Virus record (IMG/VR): IMGVR_UViG_3300044818_000002
Span: 1 to 41,896 of that record
DNA from: a virus
Length of the DNA: 41,896 bases
Direction: 5' to 3' (one strand)
Part shown: in pieces, positions 1 to 6,816 of the stretch
How positions within the stretch are numbered: position 1 is the first letter of the stretch
Layout: the number at the start of each line of letters is the position of its first letter
The notes under the pieces: model-generated
Database searches by the model: none
What the model was told of the DNA's origin: nothing
What the model saw: only the letters and a program-made list of their open reading frames with translations
Made by a program: the position numbers and the translations under genes

Positions 1-112
1 GTCCTACAGGCTTAAAGCCATGAACTTTCAACCCGCCCTCCCTGCTAAATGATAAAAACTCTCACTCTCACTTAAGTAATTGCAAATGCAATCAATTTAA
101 TGAGAATGACTA
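1..112. other. Left end of genome, probable cos flank
   Basis: No gene is visible between the window end and the HNH stop. Joined to 41821-41896 this stretch forms the spacer between HNH and TerS, where cos lies in HK97-like phages. It contains a short inverted repeat, ATTGCA/TGCAAT, at 78-91. No direct repeat is shared with the right window end. That the window boundary is the physical cos end is an inference. Confidence 0.45.
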
Positions 113-463
113 TCATTTGAGTCGTTCGCGCGCGGTTTTTCTCTTGTGACACGGCCAGCACAGGGCTTCAAGGTTTGAATCGTCATCGGTACCCCCATGC
201 GCCTTTGGTTTGATATGGTCAACAGTCTTTGCATCGGTCACTCGGCCATTGCGTTTACATTCCTGGCAGAGATGCTTGTCGCGCTTGAGTATGCGGGCTC
301 GCCTCGCATCCCAGTCGCTACCATAACCGCGTTGATGCCTGCTCAGTCCGTTCTGATGCTGCTGCCACCCTTCATTAAGGTGATCATCGCAATAACCAGA
401 ACGGTCTGTGGTTGTTTTTGCGCATCCGTGTTTACGGCACGCTCTCGGTATTCTTTGTGGCAT
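113..463 (-). CDS. HNH endonuclease, terminase-associated
   Basis: A 116-residue HNH nuclease of the HK97 gp74 type. Zinc-binding pairs are C66/C69 and C102/C105. The HNH core is DH at 82-83, the SNLEAL segment around N97, and H106. Such proteins act with the terminase in cutting cos DNA in HK97-like phages. Its place beside TerS once the ends are joined supports that role. I start at 463 because GGAG lies six bases upstream; the longer frame to 520 has no comparable site. The start overlaps the end of the upstream glycosyltransferase gene by 32 bases. Confidence 0.85.
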   Translation of the reverse strand: MPQRIPRACRKHGCAKTTTDRSGYCDDHLNEGWQQHQNGLSRHQRGYGSDWDARRARILKRDKHLCQECKRNGRVTDAKTVDHIKPKAHGGTDDDSNLEALCWPCHKRKTARERLK

Positions 464-1049
464 CCAGTCTCCACGCCCTGCGGCGTTCTGTACGCGGTGT
501 ATTATCGGGGTGGCGCTCAACCGGTGTCACATCAGCATGGTCAACGACTGAGTAACATGGGTAAACCACAGCGCCACCGCATGCATCCCCCACTGCATAG
601 TCAGCAGGCGAGCCATGATTCCATCGGCTGATGACCTGTTGCAGCTTAGGCTGCGGAACGCTGTAGCACACGCCATGAACTAAACGATTGATGGTGATGT
701 ATTCCGTCTGACGTTTGTCTGCATCAATTAGCTTTGTTGCTATCTCCAACTGATACTGAGGGGGCCTTCCGGTACCAAGATAAAAGCTAACCAACTGGTC
801 AGGGAAGCGCGCCAGCCAGTCAGTAACCTTCTCGGTGAATCCAGGTACAGGCAGTGCATCATCTTCCAGTATTACCACCCGACAATCCTGAATGGATGCC
901 CAGCGCAATGCTCGGAGGTGGTTGGCATTTGCCCCCATCGATTCATGATCAACAAAGATTTGATGGTTCGGCAGAGCCTCAGCAAGAGCCACAGCCATGT
1001 TGAATCGCGATGCGTGCGCTACAATGGCGAACTTTATTTGTGTTTCCAC
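432..1049 (-). CDS. Glycosyltransferase, GT25-like
   Basis: A 205-residue protein that looks like a compact GT-A glycosyltransferase of the family 25 / LPS-transferase type. The segment VVILEDDALP has the acidic EDD metal-binding motif at 62-64. It is preceded by a MGANANHLRALRWA stretch that resembles the family-25 region before that motif. The start is GTG at 1049 with AAGGAG eight bases upstream, and it overlaps the end of the preceding two-domain glycosyltransferase gene by 16 bases, so the two are probably cotranslated. The substrate is unknown: phage structural proteins or the host surface are both possible. The family call is moderate; a sugar-transfer role is more secure than the exact family. 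Confidence 0.65.
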   Translation of the reverse strand: METQIKFAIVAHASRFNMAVALAEALPNHQIFVDHESMGANANHLRALRWASIQDCRVVILEDDALPVPGFTEKVTDWLARFPDQLVSFYLGTGRPPQYQLEIATKLIDADKRQTEYITINRLVHGVCYSVPQPKLQQVISRWNHGSPADYAVGDACGGAVVYPCYSVVDHADVTPVERHPDNTPRTERRRAWRLDATKNTESVP

Positions 1050-2494
1050 CAGGCATACTCCTTTCCAGTCCCCTCACTGCGAAATACGGTATGGACCAAC
1101 GGGCCTGTCACGATGCGACCACCGAAAGACTTAGCCACGATCCCAAACGCTATCATGTCGCCAATCGCAGCAGATGCCCTCTCCATCTTCCAAAATCGAT
1201 AGCTCTCTATCCGATAGAACAAACGGACAATGGCATGTGCAAACGCCATGACGTCTTCACGCTCACCACCCAACACCCCGGCATTCAGCATCACATCATT
1301 GCGATGCCTATCGAGGAAATCTTGATAGATGCGCTCGGGGTGCCTCTGCTTAGCCCAGGCGTCTGCGTAGGTCTTCGGTTCTGAACCAACGTAAACCTTG
1401 CCTAATTCCATTTCACCCCAAGGTTCTCTAAGCATCTCGACGTCAGTGCCATCGGTACACCAAACAAACCGGTATTCAGGGTGATCTCGCAAGTACCACC
1501 AGATATGCAGCCAGCGCCGGAAGTAAACATTCATATTCACTTCAGGAAATAGGACCAAAGAGGAATTGTCCGGCGCTATTGTCAGTTCATCCGCCAGCAC
1601 AATGGCTTTGCCACCTTTAACCGATGCCGCCCAATTAGACAGATGGTCAGGTGACGCTTGCATTTTCGTACCGCGCTGCGGGTCGGGCTGGCTGGTGAGT
1701 AGCGTTGTGATTACCGCGTTGCGCGGCGTCCGATATTCAACGTAACCGGTATACCCCGTATCGCGTCGGTCGTTGTGGATCTTCACATTACGTTCAACCA
1801 GTGCTATTCGGTCAGGTTTTGACACCGACCGTTCTACGGCTTCATGTTCATCAAGAGAATGAATAAGCGATACCGAACCAGCCACATCGGCATAGGCCCA
1901 CGTAGTTAACCCGGCGTTGTGTATGCGTAGCGCCAGATCACTATGTTCGTACATGCCTCGGCCATAAACCGGGTCAAACCCACCAACCCTTTCAATAGCG
2001 CTGCGGTGGTAATACAACATCACGCCGCGCTGGCCAGTGTATGCAACGTGGTCATCATCGGAGTAAAGCACAGCCAGATCTTGAAGCTTTCTCAGTCCAG
2101 CCAGATCGAGAAACTGATAAGACAGATGCGGCTCCGGTGATTCGATGTATGGCAGATGCCAACCGTCAGCGATGGGCCATGCGTCGTCGTCCCACAAGAA
2201 AAGATGCTCGCAACCGGCATCCATCAGGGACTCAAGGCTAGCGTTCTTTGAGGCAACAATACCCTGTGATTTTTCATGCCTGATTAGCCTGATTCCTTCA
2301 GGCGCAATAGCTGCCGGCACCGAACCATCATCGACAACAACCACCAGCGCACCTGCTGGCAAATGCTTCATGTGCTGTGAAATAGCGCGAAACAATACCT
2401 CGGGGCGCTGATGTGTTGATATGGCTATGCCTATACGTGAAAAAGCCTGCTGGTTAGCAGGCTCATATTCGACTCCATCAATGAGAACTTTCAT
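1034..2494 (-). CDS. Two-domain glycosyltransferase (GT2 plus second GT-A-like domain)
   Basis: A 486-residue protein. The N-terminal domain (about 15-230) is a family 2 glycosyltransferase with VVVVDDGS at 51-58, the DxD-like WDDDAWP at 101-107 and EHSDLALRIH at 183-192. The C-terminal part (about 280-486) looks like a second transferase fold, with CTDGTDVEML near 346-355 and NAGVLGG at 404-410, like the DxD and NxG segments of family 8-type enzymes. No membrane helix or signal peptide is evident, so it should be cytoplasmic. It lies between the lysis genes and cos, a common cargo position, and is followed directly by the GT25-like gene. A bifunctional sugar transferase is an inference from the two motif sets. 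Confidence 0.7.
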   Translation of the reverse strand: MKVLIDGVEYEPANQQAFSRIGIAISTHQRPEVLFRAISQHMKHLPAGALVVVVDDGSVPAAIAPEGIRLIRHEKSQGIVASKNASLESLMDAGCEHLFLWDDDAWPIADGWHLPYIESPEPHLSYQFLDLAGLRKLQDLAVLYSDDDHVAYTGQRGVMLYYHRSAIERVGGFDPVYGRGMYEHSDLALRIHNAGLTTWAYADVAGSVSLIHSLDEHEAVERSVSKPDRIALVERNVKIHNDRRDTGYTGYVEYRTPRNAVITTLLTSQPDPQRGTKMQASPDHLSNWAASVKGGKAIVLADELTIAPDNSSLVLFPEVNMNVYFRRWLHIWWYLRDHPEYRFVWCTDGTDVEMLREPWGEMELGKVYVGSEPKTYADAWAKQRHPERIYQDFLDRHRNDVMLNAGVLGGEREDVMAFAHAIVRLFYRIESYRFWKMERASAAIGDMIAFGIVAKSFGGRIVTGPLVHTVFRSEGTGKEYAWWKHK

Positions 2495-2503
2495 TACGGC
2501 ACC

Positions 2504-2758
2504 TTAATTTTGCATCGTTGTGCTGGTGCTTCTTTCCGGAGAGCGATAACGCCAGGTTGCCAAAGTCGATCCTCTTTCGCTCATCAGATACGCGACATCA
2601 CCGCCAGCGCTCGTGAGGCCCTCACCCAAATTTACAGAGTTGCTCAGGTTATCGTAACCCTGAAATGAAATCGTATTGCTGGCCTGATTGAATATCGGAT
2701 CTTGCGCCTGGTGGATTACTTCATTGCCGTTGGCAGTAACAATTTTCAGTGTGAACAT
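2504..2758 (-). CDS. Small uncharacterised phage protein
   Basis: 84 residues, beginning MFTLKIVTANGNEVI. It is mostly predicted beta-rich with many Ser, Thr and Asn and no recognisable domain. I start at 2758 because AGGAG lies nine bases upstream; the longer frame begins inside the preceding terminator-like hairpin. It ends nine bases before the two-domain glycosyltransferase gene begins, so it is probably cotranscribed with both glycosyltransferases. It could be an acceptor or accessory for them, but nothing in the sequence proves that. Confidence 0.6.
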   Translation of the reverse strand: MFTLKIVTANGNEVIHQAQDPIFNQASNTISFQGYDNLSNSVNLGEGLTSAGGDVAYLMSERGSTLATWRYRSPERSTSTTMQN

Positions 2759-2785
2759 GGTCTTCTTCTCCTGTCTTGCGGGCAT

Positions 2786-2807
2786 AAAAAAAACCGCCGT
2801 AGCGGGT
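2786..2807 (-). terminator. Intrinsic terminator ahead of the glycosyltransferase cassette
   Basis: Read on the minus strand, CCGC-TACG-GCGG forms a short stem at 2796-2807 followed by eight T residues (2786-2793). It lies between the 84-residue gene at 2824 and the cassette 2504-2758/glycosyltransferases, so it could reduce cassette expression unless transcription is antiterminated. The stem is only four pairs, so it may be weak. Confidence 0.5.
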
Positions 2808-2823
2808 TGTTATCGATGTTCTG

Positions 2824-3078
2824 TTACTTTTTGCCGTTGGCCTCAGCCATTTGCTGATAAACCGGCGCTGAGCCAGTTGGCAGCCTCTTGCTCACCTCGC
2901 GGTAGTGCGCCACGCGCTCGCGGAAGTACTCACGCAAGTGCGCTGGCTGCTCATTCTCTACCTGCATCGCTATCACTGGCTGGTTCATGCGCTCTTTGTA
3001 CGCTACGCCTGATGCTGCAAGGTCTACGTTCACCTTGTCCATTTCTTCTTTTGGCAGATTGCCGAGATTGTATGACAT
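2824..3078 (-). CDS. Small uncharacterised phage protein
   Basis: 84 residues starting [17 protein letters not shown]; charged, soluble, mostly helical by composition, with [20 protein letters not shown] in the middle. No function recognised. The start at 3078 is set by AGGAGG six bases upstream. That ribosome-binding site sits inside a perfect 7-bp hairpin arm (3082-3101), so initiation may be restrained by mRNA folding. A second, longer inverted repeat at 3112-3148 separates it from the next gene upstream. Confidence 0.65.
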   Translation of the reverse strand: MSYNLGNLPKEEMDKVNVDLAASGVAYKERMNQPVIAMQVENEQPAHLREYFRERVAHYREVSKRLPTGSAPVYQQMAEANGKK

Positions 3079-3081
3079 GGG

Positions 3082-3101
3082 ATCCTCCTGTTGGGGAGGA
3101 T
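3082..3101 (-). promoter_or_regulatory. Hairpin sequestering a Shine-Dalgarno site
   Basis: ATCCTCC at 3082-3088 and GGAGGAT at 3095-3101 are perfect complements with a six-base loop. Read on the minus strand the proximal arm carries the AGGAGG that serves the gene starting at 3078, so the ribosome site is paired in the folded mRNA. Confidence 0.5.
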
Positions 3102-3111
3102 TATACATCAG

Positions 3112-3148
3112 CATTATCGGTGGCAATCAGTGAATGCCACCGATAATG
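3112..3148. terminator. Perfect 14-bp inverted repeat, possible terminator or processing hairpin
   Basis: CATTATCGGTGGCA at 3112-3125 is perfectly repeated in inverse at 3135-3148 with a nine-base loop. It lies just after the stop of the 56-residue gene at 3152. There is no long T tract on either side, so it may act as an mRNA 3' stabiliser or processing site rather than a classical terminator. Confidence 0.5.
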
Positions 3149-3151
3149 CGG

Positions 3152-3322
3152 CTACTCAACCAGTGTCAGTTGGTCTTCGTAAATCCAGATGTCTACCGTT
3201 CCCTCTGACGCAGGCAGGTTCAACAGGTACATCGGGCCCTCTTCGCTATCGAATGTTCCCAGAATTACAGAGATTTCACCCGTGGTGGTTTTTACTTTCT
3301 GCCCTACTTCATATTTGAACAT
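3152..3322 (-). CDS. Small acidic protein, unknown function
   Basis: A 56-residue frame beginning MFKYEVGQKVKTTTGEIS and ending EDQLTLVE. It has a good ribosome site (GGAAGG, seven bases from the ATG) and fills the space between neighbouring small late genes exactly. The alternating hydrophobic pattern suggests a small beta-barrel fold (KOW/SH3-like in look), but I do not recognise a family. Confidence 0.6.
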   Translation of the reverse strand: MFKYEVGQKVKTTTGEISVILGTFDSEEGPMYLLNLPASEGTVDIWIYEDQLTLVE

Positions 3323-3342
3323 TTACTAACCTTCCAAAAACG

Positions 3343-3564
3343 TTAATCGGAGCTACAGGAGCCTGAATCGCTGGAACTGCTGCCGCTGTCGTAGGAGCAA
3401 CTCGAATCACTGCCACTGGAATAATCAACACCAACCCACAGCGGACTTACAGGGTTTGGCGGATTCAGTAGATCACTGCCGGTGCTACCCGCGTTCTGTG
3501 CTTCACGGCGGCGGCGCTCTTCCTGTTCGCGCTTGCGCCGCTGTTCATAAAAATATCTGCTCAT
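3343..3564 (-). CDS. Small Ser/Asp/Cys-rich protein
   Basis: 73 residues starting MSRYFYEQRRKREQEERRRR. The N-terminal 25 residues are a highly charged Arg/Glu helix; the C-terminal 25 are almost only Ser, Asp, Gly and Cys (SGSDSSCSYDSGSSSSD and following). The start at 3564 is supported by GGAG seven bases upstream. It follows the Pro-rich membrane protein gene with 30 bases between. No function is recognised; the low-complexity tail is the notable feature. Confidence 0.6.
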   Translation of the reverse strand: MSRYFYEQRRKREQEERRRREAQNAGSTGSDLLNPPNPVSPLWVGVDYSSGSDSSCSYDSGSSSSDSGSCSSD

Positions 3565-3594
3565 TAGTTTCTCCAGGCAGCATGCCAATTATCA

Positions 3595-3939
3595 TTACGG
3601 ATTTTTTGGTGGAGGGTTCACTGGGCAGCGCCTGCATTCACTACCACGGAACCTACAGCAGCAGCGAGGCTGATAGCCCATACTGATGAGCGGCGGCGGT
3701 GGTGTTGGCGCCGGCTTCACGTAGTGATCAGGTGGCGGCGGGTTGCGCCCTCCCTTTTCCATACCATATGGCCTGGGTGGTTGTGGCGGAGGTGCTGGCC
3801 GCACCCACGGCGGGGGTGGTGGTTGATTTCTTCGACTGGTGCCACCAGCAATCAGCCGCACGAAAAAAAATGGTACGACCACAAACACCACAAAAATAAA
3901 TCCTATCCACATCACACTGAATTGAATGAACTCTTTCAT
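3595..3939 (-). CDS. Single-pass membrane protein, Pro- and Cys-rich
   Basis: 114 residues. A hydrophobic helix covers about 5-32 (FIQFSVMWIGFIFVVFVVVP), then several proline runs (PPPPPWVRPAPPPQPPRP), and the C-terminus has a Cys cluster CCCRFRGSECRRC. AAGGG lies a few bases before the ATG. It begins two bases after the Rz1 stop and so belongs to the lysis transcript. The build (anchor, polyproline spacer, Cys knot) suggests an envelope protein, but no family is recognised; an accessory lysis or exclusion role is speculation. Confidence 0.6.
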   Translation of the reverse strand: MKEFIQFSVMWIGFIFVVFVVVPFFFVRLIAGGTSRRNQPPPPPWVRPAPPPQPPRPYGMEKGGRNPPPPDHYVKPAPTPPPPLISMGYQPRCCCRFRGSECRRCPVNPPPKNP

Positions 3940-3941
3940 GG

Positions 3942-4208
3942 TTAGCCCTTAATGCCTGCACGCCAAGTGTTGAGCGTGGTTATCTGACCGGCGCAGATTT
4001 GCAATGAGGTCTGAAGCGACAGCGTATAGCTGACGGCATCGCCCCAGGTATCTCCCTGTAGCGCAGGTTGCTCACAGGGGGTGAATACTGATTCAGGGGG
4101 TAAAAGCACCACCTGTTGCGGTACCGGTGGCAGCGTTTTGCTGCAGGAGGTCAATAACAGCGGCAGGCATAGGACTATTCCCACATTTGTCGTTTTTAAG
4201 TGCTTCAC
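3942..4208 (-). CDS. Rz1-like outer-membrane lipoprotein spanin
   Basis: 88 residues with a signal peptide and lipobox LLTSC, Cys22 being the lipidation site, followed by a Pro-containing segment TLPPVPQQVVLLPPES typical of Rz1 proteins. It starts at GTG 4208 with GAGGG six bases upstream, inside the Rz gene in another frame, the usual nested spanin arrangement (116-base overlap). With Rz it should bridge inner and outer membranes and fuse them at the end of lysis. Confidence 0.85.
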   Translation of the reverse strand: MKHLKTTNVGIVLCLPLLLTSCSKTLPPVPQQVVLLPPESVFTPCEQPALQGDTWGDAVSYTLSLQTSLQICAGQITTLNTWRAGIKG

Positions 4209-4476
4209 GTAATGCCCTCTGGTAGCGTTTACCCTGCTGGCGCAGTTGCTGCTCTCTTTGCTGTTGTTCTGCTGCTAAGGCTCTGTTCTTCCGGTCTTGT
4301 TCTTGCAGGGTTGAGATTAGTCCTGACTGCTGCGCCAGCGTCCTTTCCTGCTGCTTAACCTGGTCACCAGCCTTTACCGCGTTACCGTGGAAGTAAAACG
4401 CAAGCCTGCCGACGACAATCAAAGCCACCAGCAGCAAACCGATCGCCATCGTGCGAAAGCTGAATGAGGTATTCAT
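4093..4476 (-). CDS. Rz-like inner-membrane spanin
   Basis: 127 residues with an N-terminal membrane anchor at about 10-28 (AIGLLLVALIVVGRLAFYF) and a long Gln/Arg-rich periplasmic coiled coil (about 38-95). ATGA overlap with the endolysin stop sets the start at 4476. Partner of the Rz1-like lipoprotein encoded in an alternative frame at its 3' end. Together they disrupt the outer membrane after endolysin action. Confidence 0.88.
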   Translation of the reverse strand: MNTSFSFRTMAIGLLLVALIVVGRLAFYFHGNAVKAGDQVKQQERTLAQQSGLISTLQEQDRKNRALAAEQQQREQQLRQQGKRYQRALREALKNDKCGNSPMPAAVIDLLQQNAATGTATGGAFTP

Positions 4477-4907
4477 GAGAGAAACATTTCACGCTCTGCC
4501 GCACGGCGCTTCACCAGCCCAGGCATAACCTTGCCACCGCTGAATTTCCAACGTGGGAATTGGTCAGCGGCACCCAGCACATCACCGGCATTGAATTTCT
4601 TCACCAGTGTGGACTGTGCGAATTCTGGCCCTCCGATGTTGAATGCCAGCGATACCATCGCGTCGAACTGGTTCTGCGTCATTGTCCGCTTAATGGCGCT
4701 GTTTACCGTGAGTTCAAATACGGCCAAGTCATCGGAGAGGAATTGCTCTGCCTGTGCCTCCGTGATCCGGTCACCCGGCTTAACCCCTTTGGTATGGCCC
4801 CATCCATTCGTCCAGGGCTTACCGCCAGTGCCGGGATCTGGATAGGCGACCAAGCGGAGAGCTTCAAACCCTTTGATAAAACCACGGCCTTTCTTACTTG
4901 TCTGCAT
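4473..4907 (-). CDS. Endolysin, T4-type lysozyme (GH24)
   Basis: A 144-residue muramidase. Catalytic residues fit the T4 lysozyme pattern: E15 in KGFEALRL, D24 nine residues later in YPDPGTGG, and T33 in WTNGWGHT. Length is normal for the lambdoid RrrD/P22 gp19 group. There is no N-terminal hydrophobic SAR segment, so it should be cytoplasmic and depend on the holin encoded just upstream. The start ATG at 4907 has AGGAG six bases upstream; the gene overlaps the holin end by 14 bases. Confidence 0.92.
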   Translation of the reverse strand: MQTSKKGRGFIKGFEALRLVAYPDPGTGGKPWTNGWGHTKGVKPGDRITEAQAEQFLSDDLAVFELTVNSAIKRTMTQNQFDAMVSLAFNIGGPEFAQSTLVKKFNAGDVLGAADQFPRWKFSGGKVMPGLVKRRAAEREMFLS

Positions 4908-5289
4908 CACTCACTCCTTTTCTATTCAAGCCACTGATGCGCTGCAATAGTGATATGGCGGCCTCGCGGATTACCCTGGCCCCAATAACGCCAAGCACCG
5001 AGAACACAAATAGTTCGATTTTCATCGTCTCGGTTTTGGATAGCACATCACCCATTCCCGGCAGCATCTCAATAGACCGAACCAACAACGGCGAAAGGAC
5101 TGGGACCGTAGTTACTGCAATCAAGCCGGTGAGCAATGCATCCACCAAGGCTGTGCGGATCTTACCGCCATAGAAAAGGACACGACCGAATGCCAAGGCT
5201 GATGTAATCACCATGCCGTTTATCCAGTTGGCGTTGGTCGAATAGAGATTTGCCAACCAACTAAGGAAGGCATTGTCATTGTGGGGCAT
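4894..5289 (-). CDS. Holin, lambda-family type
   Basis: A 131-residue membrane protein starting MPHNDNAFLSWLANLYS. Hydrophobic segments lie near 24-40, 50-75 and 100-120, with a basic C-terminus ending GLNRKGVSDADK. Sequence pattern and position immediately before the endolysin fit the lambda-family/TIGR01594-type phage holins. I start at the second ATG (5289), eight bases from GGAGG; the ATG two codons upstream is too close to it. It times lysis and releases the endolysin. Confidence 0.8.
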   Translation of the reverse strand: MPHNDNAFLSWLANLYSTNANWINGMVITSALAFGRVLFYGGKIRTALVDALLTGLIAVTTVPVLSPLLVRSIEMLPGMGDVLSKTETMKIELFVFSVLGVIGARVIREAAISLLQRISGLNRKGVSDADK

Positions 5290-5688
5290 TTTCATACCTC
5301 CCCCTTCCGGGGTCTGTCCCGGTACCGGGTTATGGATAGGGTTCAGCCACCAGCCGTAAACGAGTAGGCGATACGGGGTGTGCCAGGTGTGTGTCGGATG
5401 TTGGCTGGGGCTGAAATGCAAAAAGGCCACGCATAAGCGCAGCCATTAATGATTGTTGTGACACCAGGGCGCTACCCCTGCTTACTTCCTGCCGCTCTGT
5501 TTTGGTATTGGCCGCCAGTTGCTGCGGCACAGCCGATTTACAGGTCTTTGCGTCGGCCGGCGTTGCAGTACGCTAGTACACATCACAACGGAAATAGCAC
5601 TCGACCTGAGACGGCTTATCGTCTCTCTTTTCCCTTGCGGGTGGCGCTTGGCCAACGGCCCGGCCGAATGCTCTTACCTGTTGTACCG
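5290..5688. other. Intergenic leader between Q region and holin
   Basis: About 400 bases with no convincing gene. A 66-residue frame (5330-5530, minus) lacks a ribosome site and recognisable features. The region contains the inverted repeat GAGACG-GCTTAT-CGTCTC at 5608-5625 and other GC-rich potential hairpins. In lambdoid phages this stretch is the untranslated part of the late transcript; here it may hold terminators that Q must override or an undetected small RNA. Confidence 0.4.
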
Positions 5689-5967
5689 CTACCAGCAGCG
5701 CTTCTCTGATTCGAATTTCTCAGCCAGCTTATCTGCATCAGGCAGCAGCGCCCAAGTGATATAAAAATCGTGCGGCAGCATCTCGCTACTCATCCAAGGG
5801 TAAATACCAACGTGATAAACCTCACCGTCCTCTTCTCGAGCACGGACAAATCCATCATGCCAACCATCACAAGGATTGAACACAAGCACTGCCCGGCCAT
5901 TCAAATCAGCGGTCGGTAATTCGCTGGCAGGCCGAAAAACGAGACTCTCGGTAACGTGTTTTGACAT
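5689..5967 (-). CDS. Small late protein, unknown
   Basis: 92 residues beginning MSKHVTESLVFRPASELP. It is a soluble, Trp/Asp-rich protein with the segment WHDGFVRAREEDGEVYHVGIYP and a C-terminal FYITWALLPDADKL, a look shared by small accessory proteins of enterobacterial phages. The start at 5967 follows GGGAGG by about four bases. It is the first gene after the presumed late promoter and terminator. Function unknown. Confidence 0.6.
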   Translation of the reverse strand: MSKHVTESLVFRPASELPTADLNGRAVLVFNPCDGWHDGFVRAREEDGEVYHVGIYPWMSSEMLPHDFYITWALLPDADKLAEKFESEKRCW

Positions 5968-5985
5968 CCGTCCTCCCGATACGAG

Positions 5986-6010
5986 AAACCCCCGCCGGAG
6001 CGAGGTTTTT
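5986..6010. terminator. Hairpin terminator downstream of Q (possible tR')
   Basis: CCCCGC (5990-5995) pairs with GCGAGG (6000-6005) around a CGGA loop, with AAA/TTT extending the stem. The plus direction has five T residues and then more T; the minus direction has TTTCTCG. It sits about 45-65 bases downstream of the candidate late promoter, where a Q-sensitive terminator is expected. That role is inferred from position. Confidence 0.5.
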
Positions 6011-6059
6011 ATTTTGGTGCCGGTCATTACATTTGTGGCACGATATCAAATTAACGCTA

Positions 6060-6088
6060 AATATGGCGTATTTAATTAACTTTTGCAA
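6060..6088 (-). promoter_or_regulatory. Candidate late promoter (pR'-like)
   Basis: Read on the minus strand, TTGCAA (6088-6083) and CATATT (6065-6060) are separated by 17 bases and overlap the last codons of the Q gene. Lambdoid late promoters lie directly beyond Q. No second candidate of similar quality was seen before the next gene. The -10 match is only four of six. Confidence 0.4.
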
Positions 6089-6764
6089 GACCTTGCTGCG
6101 AAAATGTCGATTTTTGTTGTGATCGTGATCTTGAAAGTGCCAAGAGCCCATCACGGTCAAGGCTTCGAAATATGCCACGCATCAGTGTCCAGTATGGGTT
6201 GTAGTTCTTTGACCAGTTTTGGGGGGATACCTGAAGCAGCGCAGCGACATCCTGCAGCTGGTACACCTCCCCGCCTATTGCCTCCGACCGCACATCCTGA
6301 GCAGCCAGCCAAATGAGCGACCTCAGCCGCTCTATCGTTTTCCCGGCAATCTTCTTACCCTCTATGTCGGATTTGAATTCTGACCAGGCCCACTTGGTGA
6401 TTTCCACTTGGCGGCTAAAGTCCAGATCACCTGTATAGCACCATGCTAGCCAGGAGCGCTGATGTCCATTCAATGGGTATACAGCCCGGCGCCACGATGT
6501 CGCTAAAAATGTCTCTGGCTCTATCAGGGCAATAGCGCCAGAACTTGGCCGTGTTTCGGTACCCGGTACCGGATTACTATGAATAACGATCCGGGTACCG
6601 TCTGGCTCTACAATGGTGCGACGCTTACGCTTCAGGCGCGTTGTGCTGACCTGGGTTGACTCAGTGAATGCCTGCAATTGCCCTTTCGTCTTCCCACTCA
6701 GGTCGGCAGTAGCCATGATGAATCTCTCGCGAATGTACTGCAGGTATTGTTCGGTCACGATCAT
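6072..6764 (-). CDS. Q: Antitermination protein Q
   Basis: A 230-residue protein with the pattern of the phage antitermination Q family found in DLP12/82-like prophages. This includes the N-terminal segment QYLQYIRERFIMATADLSG followed by KTKGQLQAF, a central TSWRRAVYPLNGHQRSWLAWCY, and IERLRSLIWLAAQDV. It would bind near the late promoter and let RNA polymerase read through terminators into lysis, head and tail genes. It is the last gene of the minus-strand early operon, the normal Q position. GGAG eight bases upstream supports the start at 6764. Confidence 0.85.
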   Translation of the reverse strand: MIVTEQYLQYIRERFIMATADLSGKTKGQLQAFTESTQVSTTRLKRKRRTIVEPDGTRIVIHSNPVPGTETRPSSGAIALIEPETFLATSWRRAVYPLNGHQRSWLAWCYTGDLDFSRQVEITKWAWSEFKSDIEGKKIAGKTIERLRSLIWLAAQDVRSEAIGGEVYQLQDVAALLQVSPQNWSKNYNPYWTLMRGIFRSLDRDGLLALSRSRSQQKSTFSQQGLAKVN

Positions 6765-6816
6765 GCTTTAATCTCCAGGCGTCTGGCCCGCATGCCAGCT
6801 CGCCTATACTCCACAC

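Noticed and set aside
99-117. Fur-box-like sequence GAGAATGACTATCATTT
   Set aside because: About 13 of 19 bases match the consensus, it overlaps the HNH stop with no promoter or downstream gene, and the region is AT-rich, so chance is likely.
5330-5530. 66-residue frame on the minus strand before the holin
   Set aside because: No ribosome site, no recognisable feature, and composition consistent with an untranslated leader.
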